Source: Blepharisma japonicum
Taxonomy: Eukaryota > Ciliophora > Heterotrichea > Heterotrichida > Blepharismidae
Assembly: GCA_949751835.1 (NCBI GenBank)
Contig: CATKHK010000041.1
Location: 186,001-250,000, forward strand
Length of the DNA: 64,000 nucleotides
Direction: 5' to 3'
The stretch's first letter is position 1. The number at the start of each line of letters is the position of its first letter. The notes beneath the pieces are model-generated. The model was not told the origin of the DNA. It saw only the letters and a list, made by a program, of their open reading frames with translations, and made no database searches. Below, piece by piece: positions 11,347 through 21,334 of this stretch. The position numbers and the translations under genes are program-made.

Positions 11347-11589
11347 AAATTTTGTTAATATCAAATAAAGTGTAACAGCTAAAAAAACTTCTAGTGGTTT
11401 GTCAGAAGATGCTTTATACTGGCCCAATGATTTAAATTTAAATATTACAGAATATTTAATTAAATAATGATTTGTATTTAATGTTTAGTATGTAAATTTG
11501 AATATTTTCAATTTTGAATCAAGAACTTTTATATCTTTAAATATAAGCGTAACGATTAATCTTATTATTTTGCTCTTGATTATTAAAAT

Positions 11590-12282
11590 ATGGTATCAAT
11601 TGAAATCTCAGCTGACCAAGAATCAAAATTGCATTCAATACTTGATAAAGGCTTAGAAATTTTCAATTTGAAGTCAGAGCTTTATTCACCTAGCAAATCA
11701 GCCTCAAATACTATCACAAGTAATCAATCAATTTCAATCTCTGAAGCAACCTTCAAAAATGAGTTAGAAAAACTTCAAGAAAAAATCCATTCACTCGAAC
11801 AAAAGTTAAAACCTACTAAAAGCATACAAAATACTCCAAGATTCAAAAAAACCCTTAAAAAATCCAAATCCAAAGTTGAGTTTGAAGATCCTTATGATTT
11901 CTATTACAAAAAGCCAAAAACTCCTAAAAAATCCAGAAAGCCGAAAAAAAGTTTAAATCGAATATTTAATGAGCTTACAGAAGAATTAAATTATGAAATT
12001 GAATCAAATGAAAAATTACGAAAATCAAACTTAAAGCTAAAGAATGAAATTATTTCGCGCAAAAATCTACAACCTAGGCTAAGAACTCTAAAAGAAGATT
12101 TTGAGCTGCTTACTCAATCATATGAGCGCTCAGAAGAAATTAGGAAGAAACAAAAAGCAATAATTGAAGATTTAAAGCAGCAGCTTCCGTCTATATCTCC
12201 GTCTATTTCAGAGTACTCCAAAACCTCTCCAATAGTAAAACAAAAACAAGGAAGAATTTCGAAACTAACAATCAAACAATAA
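11590..12282 (+). CDS. coiled-coil protein, probable fifth member of the tandem family
   Basis: 230 residues. The N-terminus has LHSILDKG (residues 14-21), like proteins 2 and 4. Near residues 124-146, LNRIFNELTEELNYEIESNE lines up with the shared motif (compare LNFIVQKMNEELSFML in protein 3). The remainder is predicted coiled coil (about 55-77 and 125-200) with a Lys-rich linker. So it may be a longer paralogue at the end of the array, or an unrelated coiled-coil gene with chance similarity. Its stop lies 9 nt from the stop of the convergent next gene. Confidence 0.72.
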   Translation: MVSIEISADQESKLHSILDKGLEIFNLKSELYSPSKSASNTITSNQSISISEATFKNELEKLQEKIHSLEQKLKPTKSIQNTPRFKKTLKKSKSKVEFEDPYDFYYKKPKTPKKSRKPKKSLNRIFNELTEELNYEIESNEKLRKSNLKLKNEIISRKNLQPRLRTLKEDFELLTQSYERSEEIRKKQKAIIEDLKQQLPSISPSISEYSKTSPIVKQKQGRISKLTIKQ

Positions 12283-12291
12283 ATTTTAAGA

Positions 12292-12693
12292 TTAACTTGT
12301 ATTATGCTTTTCAGAGACGTGGGTTTTTGCCTGACCTTTTATTAGTCCCCCTTCGTTGCACACATCACAAATAAATGTTTCTTTTTGTGGATTTTCCAAT
12401 CTGAAGAAAATTGTGTTCCCAGTAACTTTGTTTTCCACACTCAGTCTGCTTGCTTGGTTTTTGCTGTTTTCATATAAGATTAAATCAGGCTCTGGCATTA
12501 TTCCTTGGTTTTGATCGTAAACTCTTTTCAAACGCACTAAAAATTCAGCTGACTGTTTTGAGTTCAGGCCAAGCTCGTCACACAGAGAAAGGGAGTCTTT
12601 GGCAATGAGTAGTAAAGCGTCTAAGTCGCAGCCGAGTTCTTCAAGCTTGCTGAGTTTTTCGATGTCTTGATCAATGATATAGCTTAAATCCAT
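12292..12693 (-). CDS. small protein with a C-terminal C2H2-like zinc site
   Basis: 133 residues. The only recognisable element is a C-terminal zinc-finger-like pattern: C109, C112, H125, H130, with 13 residues in the middle. The N-terminal 65 residues are acidic and helical (LSKLEELGCDLDALLLIAKD). No known family recognised. The ATG at 12693 is the first in the frame. It is convergent with the preceding coiled-coil gene, whose stop is only 9 nt away, so their 3' ends must overlap. Confidence 0.7.
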   Translation of the reverse strand: MDLSYIIDQDIEKLSKLEELGCDLDALLLIAKDSLSLCDELGLNSKQSAEFLVRLKRVYDQNQGIMPEPDLILYENSKNQASRLSVENKVTGNTIFFRLENPQKETFICDVCNEGGLIKGQAKTHVSEKHNTS

Positions 12694-13036
12694 TTTTTAA
12701 ATTATAAGAGCATGGGGGATCTTGAATACTCGTATTTAGCTAAAATTATTCATGCTATTTCTATTTGCTAGAAAATATCATTTTAGTAAAGATTTTAATT
12801 TAATTCATTTTGCAAAGAATTTTAGTTTAAGAACTTTTATTTCCAATAAACATGATAAAATTATTGATTTTATTTTCTAAAATAATAATGGGTGATAATA
12901 TTTTTTACAAAAATAGCCTGGATGATAATATTAAATAAAATCAATAACTTTTTAAATAACAATTTTATCTTCTCTCATTTTATTTGGCGTAATCCTCTTT
13001 ATTCATTCAAAAGTAATCTGATACACAATATTTAAA
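12694..13036. promoter_or_regulatory. divergent promoter region
   Basis: 343 nt of AT-rich sequence between two divergent genes. No specific motif found. Confidence 0.35.
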
Positions 13037-14044
13037 ATGGGAAATGACTGCCGCAGACCAAACAAAATTTATTCACCCAAAAAAGTTCAGCTTTTAATAA
13101 GAGACGAAACTTTCAGCCTTCCAATCATACCCCAATCTTACGATCTCCTTGAGCAAAACGTTGAAATGGTAGCAAAGTATATGTATTCTAATCCAGATCC
13201 CCTGGACTACTACCATATGTCTTTTATAAACTCCAAAAATGGAGCCCAACAGCAGCTTACTGACAGCAAAACTTATTACTCAGCATTTCGAAACTGACAC
13301 GAAAAAGTTTTACAAATCCGAGTCGACAAAGATTCTTATAAATGCATGTTCGCCTTAAATCCAAGTGAGTCAGGGCTCCCAAACCTTGACGAAACAATAG
13401 TAGCTTTAGTTGACCATTTACGAAATATTGAAGGGAATATTATATCTCTACTTGAAGGATATAATAATCTGCTGAAATTTGCAGAAAAGTTTAGTGCTTA
13501 TACTAAATGTCCTTGCATAAAAGTTGTTATAACCACGCTCATATTAATCGTATCAAGCTCGCCGAACGCAAAAACTGCAATGGTTTTCCTCAGCTCTTTT
13601 CCATATATTGACTTCAATTTAGACCTTCTAGAAAATGAAGCTTTAGAAGGAGCGAAATATTGAAATGAATTTTCTTTATGCTTACAAAGAGCAATCCCAC
13701 AAATGCTAGTATTGAAAAAGGCACTGGCTGACGCACAAGTAGGCTTAAAACAGCACAGTATGTCAAATGGTCATACAATTAAAAAAAGCAACAATTTTTT
13801 ATTGGAGGCTGAAACCTTTTCAAAAGCCCTCACTGCTGGGTTCAATTTTGTAAGAAAAATTAAGAACCTTCACAAGAACGTTGCAGAAATGGTAGAAAAC
13901 TTAGCAAAACCTGAGCAGGAAAACACAATTAGAGGTATCCAAAATATCATTGGACTTTCAGGCTCTACTGACCCAGCCTCAGCATTAAGGCTATTTGCCC
14001 TTCGCCCAAGTGTGAAATTATCAAATATTAAGCAAGCCATATAA
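13037..14044 (+). CDS. unknown protein, potentially N-acylated
   Basis: 335 residues, continuous only with two TGA codons read as Trp (13295 and 13661). It starts MGNDC, a plausible N-myristoylation/palmitoylation signal. I do not recognise a domain. The first 100 residues may be a small globular fold (VQLLIRDETFSLPIIPQSYD); the middle contains a hydrophobic helix with Cys (CPCIKVVITTLILIVSS, about 157-173), and the rest looks helical. No transmembrane topology is convincing. Its stop lies 15 nt from that of the convergent zinc-binding gene. Confidence 0.75.
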
Positions 14045-14059
14045 TATAATTTAGCATAA

Positions 14060-14560
14060 TTAATTGGCTCTTAGATATGGATTTGAGTACATAGCCCCGC
14101 AATAGCATCGTATTGAGATAGCATCTATTGGGAAATAACTTACTCTTCGGCAATATGTACACATCATTGCATTCATTTGCTTAATTGCAGTCAAATTCAA
14201 GCATCTTGGGCATGATACAAAACAAACCTCATGTGAACATTGTAGCATTAAACTACAGACTGAACATTTAACTAGTTTTAAATTGTTAGAATATTGAGGT
14301 GGAATTTGTGGAGTGGGTGGCGAAATATTGGGACTCGGGGATGGAGGATTAGGCTGAGCTCGTGGAGTTGGTGTTGGGATATTAGGAGTCGAAGGCAAAT
14401 TATTAGGTCGTTGTTCTGGAGGAGAGTTAAGAAGAGGATCTTGGAATTTGAATTCTTCTATTTGTTCAGGAAACTCAGGCTCGTTTTGATAAGATCTTCT
14501 TGAGACAGGCTTCATCTCTACATCTGCAGGCTTTTTTTGAGACATCTTGTCTATCACCAT
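14060..14560 (-). CDS. proline-rich protein with LSD1-like zinc ribbons
   Basis: 166 residues. Residues 44-88 are a Pro/Asn/Ser-rich linker. The C-terminal 70 residues carry CxxC-type clusters: C99/C102 with C117/C120, then C134/C137 with C152/C154. The spacing and the pattern CSVCSLML..C..C resemble LSD1-type zinc fingers, known in plant and protist cell-death and membrane-associated proteins; this match is from memory of the family and is tentative. Two start choices exist (14560 or 14545, MSQKK). Function otherwise unknown. Confidence 0.7.
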   Translation of the reverse strand: MVIDKMSQKKPADVEMKPVSRRSYQNEPEFPEQIEEFKFQDPLLNSPPEQRPNNLPSTPNIPTPTPRAQPNPPSPSPNISPPTPQIPPQYSNNLKLVKCSVCSLMLQCSHEVCFVSCPRCLNLTAIKQMNAMMCTYCRRVSYFPIDAISIRCYCGAMYSNPYLRAN

Positions 14561-14737
14561 TTCGAGAAAATATTTGAATATATCAATTCAGAATAAATTT
14601 ACTCTTTATAAAGAAATTTAATGAATGTTCTATGGTTAATTGTTTCAAAGTGAGGTTTCTCTTTCATTTTAAATGCATTAATTAAGGTACTCTTAAATGA
14701 TTATTTGCTATTAAATAATTGTCTAAAAATATTGATT

Positions 14738-15625
14738 TTATTGATTCATAAACTTCAAAAATTCATTATCAATCTGTGAGCCTTGCTGATAATTAAATTT
14801 CAGCACTCCTGGAGGCGGTACACAACACTTACGGCTTTTACAAGCAGCTGTTCCTTTTTGATTCAATAAATCCAAGTTTTCTTTCGACAGCTGATCTCCA
14901 GGCCCTAATTTTGCTAATTCTGACTGTATCTGCTTATATTTTTTAACATAAGCCCTTAATAATCCTACCTTATCTCCTTTATGCTCTTCAAAATTAAACC
15001 CAAATTTCCTTCCAAATCTAAGCTGAAGCAAATAATCATCCAGCGATTTTTTTGAAATTCCAACCTGCACAGCAGCTTCTTCCAGTGTAAGTCTGACTGT
15101 TTCTCCTTTTGCATTAATAGTTCCATTGTACAGATTTCTCCATCTTGCTACCTTTTCAATAATATAGCCAATTTTTCTTTCTTTAGTACGCCTTGATCCT
15201 TGCTCTCCTTTTTCTGAAGCATCTTCGTCATCAATGCCTGCTTCCTCAGCAAGGTTGTCTATTGTATTTATGTATCTGCACTTCAGTTTAATCAAGTGGT
15301 TCCTAATGTCATTTTTGGGGATTATGGATTCGTATGATAAAGGATAGTGGCCTACAAAGACATATATGTCTTTTTCGTAAGAGTAGTAAGAAATCATTGA
15401 GCCAGAGATGGAATAGCCCTTGACTTCAAGGAATTTTAATAGTGAATTGAGCGCCAAGTCACCAGAGGAGGTAAAATTGATATTTTTTAAGTCGATATTT
15501 GTGATCAAATCTTGCTCATACCTACCCAGATGGCCATATTGAAGCTCAATTTCTAAATTCTTCCATTCACTCTGTACATTTTTGATTAATTCGGTGGGGT
15601 TTCTGGTCAGATTTTCCATGCTCAT
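14738..15625 (-). CDS. ciliate conserved protein with SLDDYLLQLR motif
   Basis: 295 residues from the ATG at 15625; the open frame continues upstream, but only a GTG lies there. The most distinctive part, about residues 150-235, reads KIGYIIEKVARWRNLYNG, then LTLEEAAVQVGISKKSLDDY, LLQLRFGRKFGFNFEEHKGD and KVGLLRAYVKK. The alternating helices and GISKKSLDDY resemble a helix-turn-helix. I recall similar sequences in ciliate hypothetical proteins, but have no function for them. A Cys/Pro-rich tail (KCCVPPPG) follows. Nuclear DNA binding is a possible but unproven role. Confidence 0.72.
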   Translation of the reverse strand: MSMENLTRNPTELIKNVQSEWKNLEIELQYGHLGRYEQDLITNIDLKNINFTSSGDLALNSLLKFLEVKGYSISGSMISYYSYEKDIYVFVGHYPLSYESIIPKNDIRNHLIKLKCRYINTIDNLAEEAGIDDEDASEKGEQGSRRTKERKIGYIIEKVARWRNLYNGTINAKGETVRLTLEEAAVQVGISKKSLDDYLLQLRFGRKFGFNFEEHKGDKVGLLRAYVKKYKQIQSELAKLGPGDQLSKENLDLLNQKGTAACKSRKCCVPPPGVLKFNYQQGSQIDNEFLKFMNQ

Positions 15626-16218
15626 TAATTTTATATGTAAATGGGATGAAAACCATACCACAATTTGGTGTTTAGGATTGAAAATTTAGTAATTTTTAGT
15701 AAAATTTTAATTAACATTTTCTAAAACTAATGGAATTAAATTTCATATGTATATAATTAAGCCTACTAATTTTAGGAAAATAAAAAAAATAACTATTCTT
15801 TTAAATCGAGAATGTATCATAAGTTGTCGATAAGTTTTTATGAATTTAAAGCTGAAATCTATCCATATTATTAGTCTTTCTTCCTATTTTCAGCTATTGG
15901 ATCCTAAATCATGATTTAAAGCTTTTAATATAAACTTCATTCAATAAGCTATTTTCTATTTATTTAATAAATCAGCATTAAAGAATAAAATTTCTAATTA
16001 AAGCTAGCTTATGGTTTTAGGCTTGATAGCTTATGGGTTTCATTAGAATAAGCATCTAATTTTTGTTTCGATATTTTCTCTAATAATATCTATATACGAT
16101 GACACAAATTTATTTTTTTATTCTAAAAATTTAGAGATATTTATTTTATAAAGATTAAGCAATAAAATAAGCTTTTACTATTCATTATAATTATTATAAG
16201 ATTTTTACATCAACAATA
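15626..16218. promoter_or_regulatory. divergent spacer upstream of the 7TM-RGS gene
   Basis: About 590 nt, very AT-rich, between divergent genes. No coding remnant or RNA gene recognised. Confidence 0.35.
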
Positions 16219-17400
16219 ATGTGGAATCAAATCTTGATTATTGAAATTATTTGACCTACAACTTTTGCGCTTCTTACGACAATTTTTCTTTGATCTGGTA
16301 TCTATGTTTACAAAAACCGAGAATACCATGAAATTTTTGCAAAGTCTCCAGGAATTTTAATTATTACAATAGTGCTTAATTATGTAAACACAATCTCAGC
16401 AATGTCAATTGGGTTTCTCACATTTTTCAATGAGGAGAATAGTATATTTGTTGTCTTGCCTATTATGATTATTTACAGCTTTGCCCGGCATGCATTATAT
16501 ATTTCAATAATCCTGAAAATTTATAGGCTGGAGCTTATCAAAGAAATAAGATCAGGGAGCTTTTTGCTATATAAAGCTTTTCTTAAGAAAAAGGATCGAA
16601 TCACAACTTGATGAAACATAAAAGTGCTGATATTGTATTCTACAATAGTTTCTTCAACTTTTATTTCGGTTTTGGCATTAAAATATGCCTTTAATTATTC
16701 AGGAAACTTAAACAGCACAGATAAAAGAGATATTGACCTATCATATGATTTTATTTGACTTATAGATGTAGTGTTAGAAGAAATTGGGTTTTCAATTTAT
16801 TATTGCAGGATAAGAAACGTAAAAAATGTAGGTTTAATAAAAACTGAGTTGATGCTGTATTTAGTAATATGATCATTTGGAATAATTGCTCCTTTTTGTC
16901 CTGATGAAACATTTCATCTCTATGCAGTTCCGGCAAGAAACCTATCAACTTTATTTGTTATCATATTTATGACGAGAAAACAATCAAAAATAAATATAAT
17001 TATTCCAGTTCCGCGTTTAATTGATTCAAGACTGATACTTGAAAATTACTCAGTTTATGAAAGTTTCCAAAGCTTTGTTAGGAAGTCAAAAAACAAAAAT
17101 TGGAAGCATTTTCTGGACATTTTGGTTGCTATTAATGTCTATAAGTATGATCCATGCATTGAAAGAGCAGAAAACGTTTATAAGATTTTCAATGAAATCC
17201 AAGATATGCTCCCCGAATTTTTTATTAAGAAAATAAAAAATGAGTGGAGATCGAATAGAAGTGTAATTGAAATTGATGCAGAATTTTTCAGTGAAATTGA
17301 AGAGTATATTTATCATCAGTTTGATATAGCTGTATATCCAGATTTTTGCAGATCTGATGAATATTTGGATTTAAGCCAAGAAATGCATGAAATAATATAA
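16219..17400 (+). CDS. seven-transmembrane protein fused to an RGS domain
   Basis: 393 residues, with six TGA codons read as Trp (two of them adjacent). Seven hydrophobic segments can be counted in the first 250 residues, the first beginning around ILIIEIIW and the last around LSTLFVIIFM, directly followed by a basic MTRKQ. Residues about 270-385 match an RGS domain: SRLILENYSVYESFQSFVRK, then WKHFLDILVAINVYK, ERAENVYKIFNEI, and EFFSEIEEYIYHQFD. RGS domains speed GTP hydrolysis by G-alpha. This architecture is known in plant AtRGS1 and in protists, and predicts a membrane receptor that turns off heterotrimeric G signalling. It stops at TAA. Confidence 0.85.
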
Positions 17401-17759
17401 GACATAAATTAATTGTATCAATAACTTTGATATAAATTATTATATATTAGAAGAAAATTCAAAATATCATAACTTATTAAGTGGTTTCTGACTTTTTTTA
17501 TTATATATTTTAGAAATAATAATTATTATATTCTAAAATCTTTTTCGCAAATTATAACTTCCATATTTAAATTATTTAATTCTGACCAAAATGCTAATTT
17601 ATTTTTATTCATATGATGCGTTTAAAAATAAAAAGAAGGATAAAAAACTGAGGTTTTATTTGCCAATTAAAATCAGATTATTTTCTCATTTCCTATTTTA
17701 ATTACAAAAAACAAATATATAATGACCCTTAATAATATAGTCAGTATATATAAATTAAA
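17401..17759. other. AT-rich spacer
   Basis: About 360 nt with no gene seen; presumably a 3' end and the promoter of the Mpv17-family gene. Confidence 0.4.
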
Positions 17760-18311
17760 ATGGCGTTTCAGCTTATTGCCTCATACAATCGTGCCTTAAA
17801 TTCTCGTCCTCTTATTACCAAGTCTATTTCTACATTCTTTATTATTGGGGCAAGTGATGCATTGAGTCAATACATTGAAAGCAGGCTTCAAAAAAAATCT
17901 TACATCCAAAATTTTGATATGAAGAGATGCTTTAAATTAAGCTGTTATGGAGCCTTCTATCTTGCCCCACTTCTTCATGGATGGTATGGATATTTAGCAA
18001 AGAAATTTCCAGTTCCAGGAATGGTATCGACTCTAAAGAAGTTATCATTAGACCAAACATTCTTTTGCTCTTTAAGTATATGATCATTCTTTACAGCTGT
18101 AACTCTTTTTAATGGTGGCACTTTGAAACAAGGATATGAAAAAATAAAAAAAGATTATTGGGAGACTCTAATTGTCAACTGAAAAGTGTGGCCAGCGGCA
18201 ATGATGATTAATTTTTCTTTTATCCCCTTGCATACACAAGTGATTTTCGTAAACTTTATTGCTCTCTTTTGAAACTCCTATTTATCATATATATCTAACT
18301 TAAAAAATTAA
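17760..18311 (+). CDS. Mpv17/PMP22-family membrane protein
   Basis: 183 residues, normal for the family, with three TGA codons read as Trp. The last two fall in the most conserved part: the motif N-W-K-V-W-P-x-x-M-M-I-N-F near residue 140 and F-W-N-S-Y-L-S near the end. Members are four-helix proteins of the mitochondrial inner or peroxisomal membrane, linked in animals and yeast to mitochondrial DNA maintenance and small-solute flux. The N-terminal part (YNRALNSRPLITKSISTFFI, then GASDALSQYIE) is also typical. It ends about 200 nt from the convergent phosphate-carrier gene. Confidence 0.9.
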
Positions 18312-18510
18312 AAGTTATTCCATTTAAATGTCAGAAAGTTTTATTATTTTATATTTTTATGGTGATAAATGGTATTTTTTAATATCAAATATTTCATTTT
18401 GAAAATAGAGTTATTATAATCTTCTCCTCTAGAAGTTCTAATTTTTTATAAAAAAATTTTTCTGACTAGTTTAATTCATTTTAATTAATTGATATAGATA
18501 AACGTTTATC

Positions 18511-19500
18511 TTATTTCTTAGGTCCAGTTGATCCAGTTGGTTTGAGACCCCACCATGTCTTCCATGTATCATACAACCACCATTGTAAACCAGTAAGTGT
18601 TCCAATCATAATAATTCTTGGAATGAGTCCTTTCCAGAGACCTCCAGCTGGCATATCCTTATAAATTTTCTTAATTTCTTCCATGAAAGCACCTTGGGTT
18701 TGTTTCTTGTTGTATGCAGTAAACAAAGTGTCTGCAGGGTGACTAACTAAAGCGCAAACAACACCAGCAATATAGCCTGACAAGAATGTAATTCCTAAGT
18801 TGAAATTTTTCCCGAAATCATCTCTAGTTGCATGCAAAATATTCTTGAAAATAAACTCTACTGTTCTTTCAAAGACCACAAATTTCATGATAGTGTATGG
18901 AATTTGTCTGCACCAAAGTGGGGTAATCCCTTTGTAAAAGCCATTGAACCCTTCATTTGCTGAAATTTTGCTCCAAGCTGGGCCAAAGGTGGTTGGGAAA
19001 GTTCCTTCAGGGCTTGTTTGGATTCTTACTTTTACTGCTTCAAATGGACATAAAAGCATATCAGCGAAAAATTCAGCTGAAGCAGATGAAAGAGCATAGG
19101 TTAAGGTTCTGAATGAATAAGCTTTATCACCTCCTAATAATGATTCGGCAACTCCTCCATAGAGATCTTTAAAGACCTCATAGAATCCAAATTTGGCCAT
19201 ACCTTGGAAAGAGTATCCAATAAAGGTTGGAAGCCAGCCAAGGGTCATCCAGGACTTCCCACTTGCATTGAGTGCTCTATAAGCGTCACCCATACCTTTT
19301 AGCTTGGTTGGGTCAGCTTGTAGTCTGCATTTGACAATATCGATTGGGACAACAGCAGTATGAGTAAGACCACAGGCAAATACTCCTCCAGCCATACACT
19401 TTAGATAGTAGCTTAGGTCATGGACATCTCCGTGGCCTCCAGCTCCTTGAGCTGGACCAGCGCAATGAACTGGCTTTGAGCCGAACAGCTGCTGAAGCAT
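18511..19500 (-). CDS. mitochondrial phosphate carrier (SLC25A3 type)
   Basis: 329 residues, three mitochondrial-carrier repeats. Signature motifs P-x-[DE] are seen in each: PIDIVKCRLQA, PFEAVKVRIQT and PADTLFTAYNK. Sequence such as LTHTAVVPIDIVKCR, LGWLPTFIGYSFQGMAKFG and LWCRQIPYTIMKFVVFE is characteristic of the phosphate carrier rather than ADP/ATP carriers. It imports phosphate with protons across the inner mitochondrial membrane for ATP synthesis. Codon use is C-rich for this window, suggesting high expression. No intron or TGA is present. The C-terminus WGLKPTGSTGPKK is short and basic. Confidence 0.95.
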   Translation of the reverse strand: MLQQLFGSKPVHCAGPAQGAGGHGDVHDLSYYLKCMAGGVFACGLTHTAVVPIDIVKCRLQADPTKLKGMGDAYRALNASGKSWMTLGWLPTFIGYSFQGMAKFGFYEVFKDLYGGVAESLLGGDKAYSFRTLTYALSSASAEFFADMLLCPFEAVKVRIQTSPEGTFPTTFGPAWSKISANEGFNGFYKGITPLWCRQIPYTIMKFVVFERTVEFIFKNILHATRDDFGKNFNLGITFLSGYIAGVVCALVSHPADTLFTAYNKKQTQGAFMEEIKKIYKDMPAGGLWKGLIPRIIMIGTLTGLQWWLYDTWKTWWGLKPTGSTGPKK

Positions 19501-20050
19501 TTAATATTATAAACTATGAGCCATAATAAATCAGTGAGATCATAATAAAGGATTAAATTTTTATTTGATATTCTAGGATATTCAGCAAATTTTGATGAAC
19601 CAGGCACAAATGAAAAATTACTGGTAGCTAATTAAAGGTTTGGTGCTTTATCAATATTTTTATAAATTATTTGTTTACTGAATTATAAAGATTTGTTGGT
19701 TATTTTGAATTTATACATATGATAATTATTATTGCAAGCTCTTTGGAGTTTTTTAATCAAAATCATGATACCCAATTCACTCAGAATTTATTTTTATCTA
19801 GTAAGAATGACGTATATTATCAAAAACTAAACAAAATATGTCTAGAGAAAATTCTCGATTTTAGATTCTATCAATTGTCAGAATATTCCATGATAATGTA
19901 TGTAGAATAATGACACAAATTTTATAATCAAATAAAGAATTACAATCTCAAATAATAAGGCCTTTTTTGTCAGGTTTAAAAAATTGGAGATTTTAACTTA
20001 TAAATATCTATTTAGAGGTGTATTATAAATTATAATTATTGATATCCATA
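19501..20050. other. AT-rich spacer upstream of the phosphate carrier
   Basis: About 550 nt. One small open frame (19719-19910, plus) has no recognisable similarity and typical spacer composition; I do not call it a gene. Confidence 0.4.
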
Positions 20051-20932
20051 CTAAGCATCAATTAAAAAGGCAAAGCAATGGCCAAATCTAGCTCCAAAAT
20101 TTCCACCCCAATACACCTTATCCTTCCCGCTGAAAATGGCCTCAGCAGTATATGCACAATTAGGCTGAATTTCTGCCTGTAAAGAAAGAGTAACCCATGG
20201 ACACACAATATCATCAACCGGTTCTCCATAAGGACAGTCAATTAATTTTACTTGCTCATTTTCCCCTTCCTTATTCTTAAGTTTAAGGGTCACTTTTGCT
20301 TCGGCCTCTGCTCCAGATTCTGCCTTTCTTGCCACAGGGCTTCCTATCACAAGTATTCGTTTATTTTCCTTTTTGGGTATTTCTATTACTTGTGACAAAT
20401 GGCACCACTCAAAGGATGACGCAAAAACTTTATTATTGTGCTTATAGCACCCAATGTCTTCAATTGCCCATCCTTGGCCTCCATCTTCATGGACCCAGCT
20501 GGCAAACTCGAGCTCTCCATAAGGATTTTTAATCAGATTTTGTGTGTCTTTTAATTTTTTCTTGAGGTCTTTGAGGGAGTTATAACTAATGCCTGCTAAT
20601 GCTTCAAGCTCATGTTGGAGGTTATTGAAACTTAGGACAGGGATAAAGAATTCTTGGAGTTTTGAGATTATGATGTTAAGGTATTGCTCGTCAGTTTTTG
20701 GTTCTTTTCGCTTGATGGTTTTGGAGTCTTCAGGATCTGGGCTGGGGGTGTTTGGAGATGGAACGTGCGCAGGAGCAGGAGCTTGGGCCGGAGCTGGGGC
20801 TGGCGCTGGAGCTTGAGGTGCAGGCTTTGATATGTTGAGGAAGCTTGGAATGTCTTTGGTTCCAGTTAGAGTTGGCTGGGGTAGAGTTGATTTTTCTGGA
20901 TGATTCACGGCTGTACCCTGGAGACAACCCAT
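20051..20932 (-). CDS. FBA-domain protein with MGC acylation signal, no visible F-box
   Basis: 293 residues. The C-terminal 165 residues match the F-box-associated (FBA) domain of FBXO2/FBXO6-type proteins, a jelly-roll fold that in animals binds N-glycans of misfolded glycoproteins: NLIKNPYGELEFASW, GGQGWAIEDIG, FASSFEWCHLSQVIEI, and near the end YWGGNFGARFGHCFAFL. The N-terminus is not an F-box. It starts MGC, a likely myristoyl/palmitoyl anchor, followed by a Pro/Ala repeat tract (PAPAPAPAQAPAPA, about 37-58) and a helical segment. So it may hold the FBA domain at a membrane without joining an SCF ligase. Function beyond the domain is unknown. Confidence 0.82.
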   Translation of the reverse strand: MGCLQGTAVNHPEKSTLPQPTLTGTKDIPSFLNISKPAPQAPAPAPAPAQAPAPAHVPSPNTPSPDPEDSKTIKRKEPKTDEQYLNIIISKLQEFFIPVLSFNNLQHELEALAGISYNSLKDLKKKLKDTQNLIKNPYGELEFASWVHEDGGQGWAIEDIGCYKHNNKVFASSFEWCHLSQVIEIPKKENKRILVIGSPVARKAESGAEAEAKVTLKLKNKEGENEQVKLIDCPYGEPVDDIVCPWVTLSLQAEIQPNCAYTAEAIFSGKDKVYWGGNFGARFGHCFAFLIDA

Positions 20933-21334
20933 ATTTACTTAAATTATCCAATTAATACTTAATGGATTGCATAAGGCTATTAATTCTGATTATTTTAAAA
21001 GATATAGCAAAAGTTCAAAAATACCTTTTGCAGCCCAATTTATAGAAATCTATATCAGCAAAATATTCCTTATATAAACCAAAAATGGATAATTTTTTTT
21101 ACTAAAGAAATGATAAGCTACATAAAAGAAATTTTTTATATTATATTTCTCAAAATATATATGAACTATCATTCTCAGAATCAATTAGCTCTTTAATAAA
21201 CAATAATCTGAGTTTTCTTTCAGTTTTTATATTAGGTTACTTTTAGCTTTTAATATTACGTTTCCCACATAATATTTCAAAAATTGAGTGTATGTTTATG
21301 AATGTCTTAAATTTATTTCATTTTATTATTTAAT
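20933..21334. promoter_or_regulatory. divergent promoter region
   Basis: About 400 nt, AT-rich, between the FBA-domain gene and the coiled-coil gene. No motif identified. Confidence 0.35.

Noticed and set aside
13037-14044. Three apparent gene pieces suggesting a pseudogene
   Set aside because: All breaks are in-frame TGA, read as Trp here; the frame is otherwise intact. The same holds for meckelin, MORN, 7TM-RGS, Mpv17 and others.
20589-20816. Gly/Ala-rich plus-strand open frame
   Set aside because: Antisense of the Pro/Ala tract in the FBA-domain gene.
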